In this document: positions 10,422 through 22,400 of the stretch, one piece after another
Numbering within the stretch: position 1 is the first letter of the stretch
How the letters are laid out: the number at the start of each line of letters is the position of its first letter
From: Lonicera japonica
Taxonomy: Eukaryota; Streptophyta; Magnoliopsida; Dipsacales; Caprifoliaceae
NCBI GenBank assembly: GCA_021464415.1
Contig: CM038466.1
Location: 52,764,550 to 52,828,549, forward strand
Reading direction: 5' to 3'
DNA: 64,000 nucleotides
Notes under the pieces: model-generated
Databases searched by the model: none
Seen by the model: only the letters and a program-made list of their open reading frames with translations
What the model was told of the DNA's origin: nothing
Made by a program: the position numbers and the translations under genes

Positions 10422-13400
10422 CTATAAAAGATGATTTGAGCACTGCAAAGTGTGAACAAGCAAGCAGAATTAGTCGTAATACATATCAACCTGAAAATAT
10501 CCTAAAAGAAACATTCAGCTTTGCATCTTTCACAATGACATAGCACAAGACATGAACATGAAGGATCGTAGATACTTTATACAATCAACTCTATAAATAT
10601 GGGACACAAACATGTAAAAAGATAAAACGTAATTTGTAATGAGATGTAAATGTGTAAATCTATATATGTATATACACATTCATGAATATGGTTAGTGCGC
10701 TTGAGAGAGACTAAATAAGCGGCTTTGCCTATGCACTCGGATGTCGTTTTTTCCTTTAAACGTTAGAACCCTTTTAAAAATACTCTGGATTGCTTTCACT
10801 GTGTAAAGTGGGAAGAAATCATTGATGAATTATCTTGTTCATTTGGGCTGATATTAAATTTAAAAATTAAAGTGAAATTTATAACTACGATAAAAAAATA
10901 TGAGGGGCACTCCCATGGCAGATAAAAATAATCAAGACATTCTTCTCTCCTCCCAACCACACTTAACTGAAGAAAGCCTTTGTCCCATCTAATTTTACTC
11001 TAATATTTAACATCTCCAAATCCACTGTAAAAAGTATTATGCATACCGATTAATATCAAGGTTAAAATAATTTATAGTCTTAAATAACAATTATTACCAT
11101 TAAGACATTAGAATTTGCTTAGGAAGGTTGCAGATTGGGTTCCAAGGTATGTCATTTGTGTTGGATAGTAACCATGAAAGGATGCGCATGTGTCCAAAAT
11201 CTTTTACTTGTGTCCAACTTTATTAAATATGTCAAAACTAAGCTCAAAGTGACTGCTTACAACAATAGAAGAAAATGCGAGCCGCACAATAAAAAAATTC
11301 AAATGAAGCCTCCAGAGTCCAGACTGAAGTTGAACAATAGCTACTTGTATACAATAATTGAGGAAAGGCAGCAATATGTATATATATATATGTATGTATG
11401 GATAAGTCACCTTTGCATGGCAGATCTTGGTTATGGCCTCAACATGGAGGTTTTGTAGCTCTTCAAGAGTTGTGATATCCAAACCAGCAACATCATCTCC
11501 CTGAAATGATAGGGAAAAATTCATTTGTAAAATGTACTAATACCCCCTGATTCTATAGTTCCAAAAAGTTTGACAGATTTGAGTCTTCAAATTGAAATGC
11601 ATTAATCTTAATCAGAGATTCATAGCCATGTGGATTCAACAGACAAGATTAGCAATAGCAGGCATAGCAATTAGCAAGAAATGAATGTGACCACAGTAAG
11701 TGATGTATCCAAACTCCAAAGCAATCATCTTAAAACTAGAGAGAGAGAGAGAGAGAGATTGGCGCTTAACAGGCCTTTTTTTTACAGAAAAAAGAGAACT
11801 ATGTTAATGGCCAAGTACAGAAGGAGCGAAGAGGACAAGGTGTAAGATTTGAACCACAAAGATTCAATGCACAACATGAAATGCTTCATAGAAGACACTC
11901 ATGCAATAAATCAACCATCAAATCCCAAATGTAGTAATCAAGGTTAATCCTCATAAATCATTGAATTTTGATATCTAACAGAAAGAACACTATCATAAAT
12001 CACTGAGAGGAGGGGAAAATAGAAAACATAGGGCCCTGATGTCTATTGAAACAAGTTTTCATCTAGAGATAGAACAACATAATTGACTGGAGGAAAAAAG
12101 GTATCACTACACCCAACTCAAATCATTATTTTAGACAGAGTGCAGAGGACAAAGAATATATCACAATCTCATTTGAAGATGTGGCTGTTTCTTAAGAAAA
12201 CAATATTACAAGAGAATAACTTGGACATAACACAAGAACTGTAGAAATGTGTGTATGCATATGCTACGGTCAGCTAATGGTAAAAAACTCAAAATAACTA
12301 GCTATGGTACCATAAGTCATGCATACTACAATGATAAAAACAATTTGCAAGGAAGTTTGTCCTGACAGGTTATGACAGGTTAGCCTTGCAGTCACATACC
12401 TTCAATCTCGAAACAAAACTCTCCAGTTCTTTGCATTTTCTCCTTTCTTTGCGATAACTAGCTTTTAATTCTTCAATTGTACTTGTCTCATCCACGTATT
12501 CACATACCTCATTAACATTAGGCATTTTATTCAAGTGACCATTAGACAAAGAAAATTCATTTCTAACCCTAGTTTGCAAAATATTTGGTGTAGTAACCCC
12601 TTCAATTGATGCATCCTCACAGGAAGTACCAGACTTCCGCATTTTTGCAACTAAAACCCACATATTTGAGAGCTCATTTTCAAGATCTTCCTCGTGTCGT
12701 TTTGCTTCATCGAGTCTTTTTCGAAGCTCACTTTCCTTTTTATCTCTCTCAGAAAAAGCACTAACTAAAGAAGCTTGTCTTTGGTATCTGGGATTATGTT
12801 CTTGCTCTAACTCCTCCATTAATACACCTTCCTCTGGTTTTCTCAAACGCAAGTTCACATCAAATGCAGTGGACCTTTGACAGTAGTGGCATTTGTAATT
12901 CTTATCTTTTACAACAGCGAGGTCACTAGTTAGTTTGGCATTTTGGTAAGAAAGCTTTGTCACTTCTTCAGCCAAGTTTCGGAGCTCAACTGCTGCAGCT
13001 GCGGCCAACTCTTTTGCGTATGAACCTTCTTCAGCCAGTTTTTGGCTGTGAATCATAAGGCCATCCTTTTCTTCGGTCATCATCACCTTCTCTTGCCTCA
13101 ATGTCTCTATCTCAGCAGCCTAAGTCAAACATAACAAAGCAAAATATTGAAATAAATTAGGCTCCATTACAATAGCATTTATAAACTGTTGTTGGGTTTT
13201 AAATATCTTAGTCTTTTACTTGCCTCCCCTGTTCTCATAATCATTAGATATTTGCCCCCTACATGCAGGGGAATCTCAAAAAATACATAAAAATGGGGTT
13301 TAAGTCAAAAGATTACGTTTCAGATATTCCCCACCCCCCAAAAAAAAAAAGTACCACCACCAATTTTTATGTAATTCTTTGAGGTTCCCCAGCATGTATG

Positions 13401-16400
13401 GGGCAAACAGTGGGGTGAGTTTAATTTTGCATTAAGAACAGGGGCATAGTAACACACCCAAACTACTTGCTGTTTCAGATGGTGCTTTGAAAGCCAAATT
13501 TTAAAACTGGGAATCACAAAACTGACTTTAAAGGTACTTTTCTTTCGCTTCATCTCAATAAGCACACTTGTGAATCACCTAAACACAATTTTAAAGGCTA
13601 CTTGAGTTCAAAATAAGCACTTACCAAACACATTCAACTATTTCTGCATTTTGAAATTATATTTAATATATTTACAAAATGCATAACAAGTTTAAAACAA
13701 CCAAAAGAAATCTTTAAAAAAATATTCCAACCATACAAAAAATTAAAATTAAAAAAATGTAGCCTCACTTTGACAAGAATCGTAATAAGCTGATGCTAAA
13801 GGGAAAATAAGCATAACAAGAATACATGACAGAGGCAGCTAGAAAAAGTTTTAAGAAAAAATAACCTGCATAAGAAGCTGGGAATTCGAAAATGTGTCAC
13901 TACTACACTCTTTGGAATCGTCTCGGGAGAATGCTCTATTCAAGCTCATAACACTTGTTGGAGTATTTTCATCAGCAAATGTATCTTCATATGCAGGAAC
14001 CCCATCTCGTGTTACATTTTTCATTTTCAAAGACTCTTGAGAACAAGGGTTAAGTGAGGTAACTTCATTGTCTGCACTTTCTTGCGGACCCTTTGAACTT
14101 CTTTCTGATAATAAAGAATCGAGTTGCTGCCTTAGGAGAAGAATTGTTTCTTGCATCTCAGCATTCTCCGATACCTTATATCATTGACAAACTTGATCAG
14201 GAGAAACATCATATTTGAGAAACCATGAAAAGACAGATTTTTGTGCTTTTTCATTTTACTAGCTTTTCAACACGTGCGTTGCACGTGGTTACTAATGAGT
14301 ATTTTATTTTAGAATTACAAATCAAATAACAAAAAAAAAATGCCTTCATTTCTCATCTTTGTAACATCTATATCAAAGAATGAACTATAATAATAGATCG
14401 AACGACAATAAACAAAAATTGTTTGACAAATAGTGATCTTGATGTAGACTCCTCTTTGCAACTTATCTATCAAAGAACTAATTATAATAATAAATCAAAC
14501 GACAATAAACAAAAACTTGTCGGACATATAGTGATCTTAAAAAAAGAAAAAGAATAGCGATAACCTCATATAACTTTAACACAACAATTGAGGAGAGATT
14601 GAAAACTCTTGATAATGCAATTGTGAAAAAGTTTGTTAAATAAATAATGCAATATTATACTCAATGTAGACTTTGATTCTAATGTGGACTCTATAAGTTT
14701 AATAAATAATGCAATATTATACTCAACGTAGAATTTGATTCTAACATGGACTTTTATTAGTTAACTAACAAGAAGTTTCTATCAATGTAAACTTTGATTC
14801 TAATTTGAACTCTTATAAGTTAAATAAATAAATAATAAGAAGTCTAATTATCTTAGGTTGATATATAATTATAAAATCAAGGGGCATATTTGACCGTACA
14901 AAAAAAGGGAAAAACACTTATGTTTATTCGTACTTTTATATATAGTATAGATGTGAGTTTAGACTTGCCCCCTGTTTTTATAATCGTTAGACTATGCTCT
15001 CTGCATAGCAGGGGAATATCAATTAATTAATTAAAACGAGGGGTTAAGTCAAAGGATTACGTTCAAAATAAAAATTAGACACTGCCCCCTTTTTAACATA
15101 ATTCTTTGAAGTTCCCCTGCATGCAGTGGGGAAAGTCTTAACGATTATGAAACCAGGGGGTAAGCTTAATTTCACATCAAGAATAGGGGTCAAAGTCAAA
15201 AAAGAGATGAACTTTTACCTTCATTTGTAGCTGCTCTTGGAGTATCCTGTTGTCTGCTGATTTAATCTTGAATGCTCATAAAACAACAGTGTAATCAAGT
15301 TAATGCTCATTTTCCCAGTTTATTGGAATAAATCACCATTGTATTACCAAATGGGTAGTTTTGAACTCACCTCAAGTTCAAAAGTCTTTTGATTTAGTTG
15401 ACTCGCAAGCTTGGACAAAGCCTACATCACAATGAACACAAATTTATATTCAATTCATTTATGATAAACAACCATAGCAAAACAATCAGTCTCATTTATT
15501 TCTTCATTGATGTTCTCTGTGTTTCTTCTTTTTGTATTCCTCCTTTGAGGATGTCATGTCTAATATTGTTATTTCCCTTCCATTTCTTTATGTAAGAAAA
15601 TATTCTTTTTCCATCAAGAAGCAACACGCTACAAATATTGGCCATTTACAATACAACTTACAAAAGATAGGGAACAACAAGAAAAACAAAACCTTCCAGA
15701 GGTAATAGGACAAAGAATTATACCATCTAGGCAAATACACAGCAGATTCCAAATAAAACTGAGTTATATATATACATGCATATGCGTTTAAAAGGAAGGT
15801 CTAACTCTCTTCCTTGATACAACCCACAAATGAAAGACAGGGAGAGTAAATCAAACCCACGACCTCCAAATGGAAGGGGAGGGCCACTGCCAGTTAGCTA
15901 AAGCCCTTCTTGATATATATATAGATATAAACGTACGTATCAAAATCTATAAAGTTACCTGAGATATTTCAATGTTATTTGAAGTGTGTGGAGCCGTCTC
16001 TACTGATCCAATCATACGTTGCTCCAGTATACGAATTTGGCGCTTCTTTTCTCTAATGTCATCCTTCAATTTCTGCATGTGATTCTACATCAACCAATGG
16101 ACCATCAGAAGAGCATCAATTAAAATCAATCAAGGTTAACCCCCACCCCAAAATATAATACATGTATATATGTAAAAAGAAGAAAAAGAGAAGTAATAAA
16201 TCCCCAACAGGCAGCTAACCTGAAGTTGTGAATCTTCAGGGTTGCTAGCTGCTTGCTCTGACAGTCTTTTCAGAGAACTGGTACACAGGGCAACCTCCCC
16301 AGCTAACATCTTTATTTGTTCGCGGAAAAGATCCATTTGGTCAGTGATAGTGGTCCCAGACTACAAAAGGTCATATCAGCATTCAAGTTAGAGAAATAAC

Positions 16401-19400
16401 TCAATGCAAGAAGCACCAACCTAAAAAATAGGTTATAAACTATGAAGCACAAATGCACATGAAGGTGTGGTGATTCAAAAAAATCTCAAAAAATAGGATA
16501 TGGGTTTTTATAAGGCAGTAATATTCTATATTCTTTAAGTGAAATAAAATTAAAAATGCTTCAAAAATCTTTTAGAGATTCAAACAATTTGGTGAAAAAC
16601 TTTAGTATATATAAGTTCTTTCTGATGAGAATGGATACAGAGTGAAGTTAAACTTAAAATAAAAATCAAAAAATAATCGAGAATGAGAAAACAACTTTAA
16701 CAAAAGAAAACAACTATGAATACAATGTGAAAAAAAAAGTTAAAGTAAACATTATATTAGAGAAAGAGCAAAGGAAAAAAATTGCATACTAAAAATTGTT
16801 CGACAAAAAAGAAATGCAATCTGCTCTGCCTTCTTTTGCATATTCTTAATTGAAAAGTTATTAGTGGGACCAGTAAGAAGAGAAGAATTTTGTAAGGTTG
16901 TGTTCTTTTCACAAAATTTTGAAACCATGAGAATTGATAAATCATAAGATTTTGAAATCTGTAAATTCGCTTTATTATCCAATGTAACAGAAATTTACTC
17001 GCCACGTCCTCATGGGCATTTGTGCTTCATACTTTCATGGTTTATAACCTAATTTTAGGTGGGTGTCACCAGCATTAATGGATAAGCAAATCTAAGTAAA
17101 TATTAAATCTATAAAATCGTTTTTTTATGGGAAGTACAAATGATACATACCAATCTAATAATAATACATAAAATTGTGATTTCTAACAAGTTGTTTCTCT
17201 CACCGAAGGTAGACGCCGATCTCCTATGGTTGCACTGAACAAGTCACCTGCTTGGGTTCTTTCTGGTAGAGAGTCAACCACAGAACGATCATCACCTCTT
17301 CTACTGACTGATTTTCTCTGTCCATCCTTTGAATCACTAAACGTGATTCTGTTTTGTGATGATTTTGTAGAGGATGCTGGGGAACCAGTTGCAGAGCTCT
17401 CACTATCACCACTATGCTCGGGTTTCTGCACAGGGAAGACGTTGACCTTAAATTGACATGTTTCAACTGAAAGTTCATTAGAAAATCTATAATTTCTGCT
17501 AATTAGGGACACTGAATTCATTAGCGCGTTTGAACTGGAATATAAATATGCCCCAACGCAAGACTACTGACACAGGGAAGATGAGAGTAAATGCAAAAGT
17601 AGTTACTTTTAGTTTAAACCAGCCAAGCATCCCTTGCCTCTTGTTCCTTCTGTAATCTTTAACCAGCTCATCAAGGTTGGTGACCTCACTTCTTCGATCT
17701 GCTGAAAAATCAGAATCAACGCTTCCAACATCATCATCAGTTATGTGATCCCGTTTTCTCTCTGGCAAGTACGCTAGCTGCATCAACAGAATGAAGTTAT
17801 ATATACACGCACTAGGGCATACCCATGCCAGGCATAACAGTGAAATGAAAAAATCTCACAATCGTGCAAATCGTTTATGCCATAGTATGGTTAATGTCTG
17901 CCATAATGGTGCATGTTGACATTTTCCCTGCATGTAATATTCCATAATTTTTCCTGAGACTTTTTTATAGTCACCATCGATCTTGTTTCATAGATCTCGA
18001 TTAGTAAGGTGGTGTTTGGTTAATGTTTCTAGATAAGTTTTTAAAAATTTGGTGTTTGGTTGAATGTTTTGAGTTAGAGTTTTTATGTTGAAAAATGAAT
18101 TTGGTTTTGTTTGACTTTTTTTCAACCAATGAAAAAAACGCATAAAAATTTTCAAAAAATAGTCACAATGATCTTATTTTATAGATCTCGATGAGTAGGT
18201 TTCAAATATATATTTTTTATTATTTTTTGATTTTTGAATTTAAAGTTATGGCGTTTTAAAAAAAAATTTAGAGAGAGAAAGTATAGTGAAATAAATTTTG
18301 GGAAGTGTGAAAGTAGAGTTGGTTTTGAGTTGAGTTTTTAAAATTTTGAGAAAAAAAAAATAGTGAGCAACCAAACACAACCTAAGTGTCAAATATATAA
18401 ATATTATTAAATCCAATTTTTTTATTTTAAGTTGACAACTTAATTTTTTTCAAAAAGTTGATAAGAGAGAAAGTGATCCGGAAGAATAGAGAGAGAGAGA
18501 GAGATTGAGATTGAGATTTTTTGCTTTGTCTTTGATTGTGTATGTTTAGCATGCATCTGTACCCTCACATTGATTTGACACACTAATTGTGAGTGTATGT
18601 TGTGTATGAAGGAAAAACAAATTATTTGAGCCATTGATTATGTTGATTTTTAAGGAACTAAATCCTGACAAAGTGTTCCTTCGAAAAGAATAGAACTCTA
18701 CTATAGGAAGTAACTCCTCAATAAAATAAAATTTACTTGCATTGACATAATGCATCATTCTTTAGATCAACAAGAAGCTTCTTGAGACCAAAATAGTGCA
18801 AAGTATTGATATATAAGATACCTCATCTTCCCCAAAAGAATGCCTACGCCTATGGCCAGGCTTTTCAATAATACTCGCCGGCATTGTATTTTTTGTTGAA
18901 ACTAAGATTAGTTTAGTCAGTCTTTGAATCCTTCCCATCAAAGCTGCTTTCGCTTGTTCCTCCTCTTCCAATCTTGACTGCAATTTAACCTGCCCGGCTT
19001 CCAACTGTAACAGAACAACACCATAAGGGAATATAATGACAGTACACATGAATATAAACAACTTCAAAGCACAAAAAAATAGAGCGGAATATATTTCTCT
19101 CTTCGTTCTAATGTTTTGCATAAGAGAGCCAGCAACCAGCAGACTGGTAAGAGAATTCCGTCCCAGTCAATCAAGCACAAGCAATCATATCAAACATAAA
19201 TAGACCAAAAAAAATCATATCAAACATAAGACAATATGTCATTGGAAATGTGTAGTTTTCCCCAAGGTAATAATGCCACAAGGAATGCATTTCTATATTT
19301 TTTTATTTTTATTTTTTTGATAACCATGGTTATCGTGGCCCCACCCCCACTAATCCCATGAGGCCATGGTTGCTCAACCGGGAGACGCCCCCAGTGGCCC

Positions 19401-22400
19401 AAGAAAGGTTTCACATAGCAGGGAATCGAACCTGAGACCGTGAGCCTACCCACACAATCCCAAGTTTGCCCTTACCGCTGTGACGAATGCATTTCTATAT
19501 TATGGTGACCACATGGGTAATTTTGTCTTTTAGGAAGTGTTGCGTTACTATATATATAGGAGTAGTGGTTGGATTAAAAAGGTAATGCAAACATAATTGG
19601 TTATTGTGACCAGAACCATTGGCGCATCAATCGATAACTCCATGTGGTGTTATTGTGTCGTGTCTCATTTTTCCAAGACTGCTTAAACGATTGCCCGTTA
19701 ATCTACTTGCATTAAATAGGTAATGCAAAACATAAATGGTTTTTGCTTTCTCAAGTGAGAGCCAAGAGTCTAGATTATTATCGAAAAGATATTACACTAC
19801 AGGATACGAGATCATCTAGATTGAATGCTTAATCTATCAAATCACTTAATTAAGGGATGAACATTAGACAACTAATGACACCATACCAATAATAATAAAT
19901 TAGGATATTCTAACAAGCATAAAGCTGAACTTCTACAGATTCATTCCAGGCATTTGGTATGATAACATTTTTTTAGCTTAGCTCAGTGGACCCCAACCCA
20001 ACATTTTTGGTTAGTTAGGTTTGCAGCGTTCAAAATATTCAAATCTCTTAGAATTTAATCACCAAAACTCTCTAGAATTAGACTAGTAGTTGAATGTTGA
20101 ATAAGAGATTACTATCAAGTGGTTCTTCATAGGTGACAAAAAGAAATGCAAAACATTATGGAGGTGTAGTTGCATGGCTGTGATGTGGTGTATTTGGAGA
20201 GAGAGAAATAAGAGAATTTTTGAAGAAACTAAAGAAGAATTTTTTATTTTATTTTTTTGATAAGAAACAAATCCAATTTTATTAAACAAGAGCAGGAGAA
20301 ACAGATTCACTAGTGACAGAGGGCAAGATATCCTCTGCACAAGAGAACAAAAGGAATTACAAAAAGACTTGGGACATAATCAAGAATCTGGCTTCACTTT
20401 GGACAGTTTCTTCGAAGAATTTTGGAATCTTGACTATATCAGAGATTGCTAGGGATTGGGGTTTGGCTATGCAGTAGCCTTATTCAGGCTTTAGAGGTTT
20501 GCGTAGTGCCTTGGAGTATGATTGTTGTTGTTAGGGGCTAGTGCTTGTTTTTTGGGCATGGGGTCAGTTTTGATTTGTAGTAGGGCTTTTTGTCTGTTTT
20601 GTGATTGATGATGGGGTTGTTTCTTTTTTGTTTTTGTTTTTGTTTTCTGGTGTGCTTGGTGGTGGATTTCTCATCCGCTTCCAGCACCTTTGCTTGTATC
20701 TGATTTTGCTAATCAATATAAGCTTTGTTTCTGATCAAAAAATAAATAAATAACAATAATCAGTGGACAACTACTGAAATTGGCAGTTTATTTTGATCCA
20801 GAAGCACCGAATGTATTTTCCAGTTCATTGTTTTTCTATTTACAAAAAATTGTAAGGAGTTTTAGGTAACGGAAAAGTCTGCAAGTTCCAAGTCGTCGCA
20901 GAATGTGGTGGAGCAGACGGAATTAGGGTGGGCCGTGGTAATAGGGACCGTTACCATCAATGTAGGTTATATGTATGTGTATACATACATACATACACAC
21001 ACATATACTAATTACCCTGCACACACGACTAGTGTGCAACTCGAATGTATATAATTTGAATAAAAATGTTCAATAATAATGATAGATGGCCTAGTGGTTA
21101 AGCGTGAACCTTAATTGCTTAGTAGCAAGGGTTCCACATCCTGTTGCAAACAAATTTTGTATTAAAAAAAAAGACATCTTTTGCAAGGGTAAAGTAGGCA
21201 TTTCAAAAATATGAAACAGAGAAGAAGATATTGTATATGCAGAAAATTTCTCATAAAGACTGAACCTTTAGCCACAGTTTTCGGTTGCTAAAAACATCTC
21301 CCCAATGTTTTTGCGACAAAAAACTGTCGCCAAAGGTCCCGTATGAGAAATGTACTCATTATATATGCATATATATATGTAGAGAGAGAGAGAGAGAGAA
21401 CACACTGAAGGAGAGGTGGTGTGGCTCTAGCTAAGTGAATGGTGGTGAGAGAGGAGGATAGATGCTAGTCCACGGGAATATGTTGGGGAAAAGGTAGAGA
21501 TGATTGTATTTTGTAAAAATCATATTTTAGAATTTTGGTAGTTTTAAACACTTCAGCGCTTACATTTAGAATCACCCAAATATATCCCTGTACTCTATGT
21601 ACCTGTTTGAAGTCAACACTAAGCTGAATTCATTTGCAAAGTTTCTTGGTATCAGCAGCCCCTCCTACGTAATTCTAACAACGGATTTTATTCTTCTTCT
21701 ACCCAAATTTGTAATTTCTAATTAGCATAAAAATGAGTAGGCTTGTCCTGTTCTAATTTGTTAGCCCCGTCAATAAATCTCAGGGACCTGGTTAACTCGT
21801 CCAAAAGCAAATGGAAAGACAACTATGATAAGCATGGAATCTGATGAGTTTACCATAAAAAGGTTACTAACCTGAAGCTTCAAGTTAACCAGATCTTCTT
21901 GGTTAGGTGCAGCCGTATGTGGGTTCCCCATCATGCCACGCTTCAATTGCTGAAGCTCTTCTTTTAAATTGGAAATTTCTTTCTGATACTTTTTAATGAG
22001 AGACTTCTCATCCATAATCTACAAAGGAACATTAGAAACTTAGAATATAAGATGTAATGGTGGCTCCATGGCAGATTCCCATATCTAGCAGCATTCACAA
22101 GAATAATGAACCCCAAATCTCACCTTATTTTGAGAAGCCTTGATCTCAACATTCTTACTACGATGCGCAAACTTCAGTGTATTGTGAGTTTCTTCGGTGT
22201 TACTAGATGCAGGTGTCACGGTACAAATAAGCTACACAAATGTTCAAAAAAAAAAGGTAAACAGAAGTCCTAAAATTATTATAGAGCATACAGATAAATA
22301 AAATAATTGTGAACAGAATGCGCGATTCATAATTTCCCAAAATATTATTTCATTAGATAATCATGGATCATCTAATTAGCAAAAAGTGATGTACTAAAAG

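Larger units (their letters stand above)
10422..22018 (-). other. Kinesin exons 14-25: neck, stalk and tail
   Basis: Exon limits: 21872-22018, 18822-19004, 17607-17777, 17204-17425, 16220-16360, 15959-16084, 15371-15421, 15219-15266, 13866-14174, 12400-13119, 11411-11500, 10422-10442. The 240-residue exon 12400-13119 is the conserved stalk, with [20 protein letters not shown] and [13 protein letters not shown]. It includes a lone CHYC pair that is unlikely to bind zinc by itself. Exon 11411-11500 encodes [19 protein letters not shown], and the last exon adds seven codons including the stop. Confidence 0.88.

Noticed and set aside
11135..11458. 107-codon + strand open frame
   Set aside because: Antisense to kinesin exon 11411-11500 and its intron; no similarity seen.
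17226..17456. 76-codon + strand open frame
   Set aside because: Shadow of kinesin exon 17204-17425 on the opposite strand.
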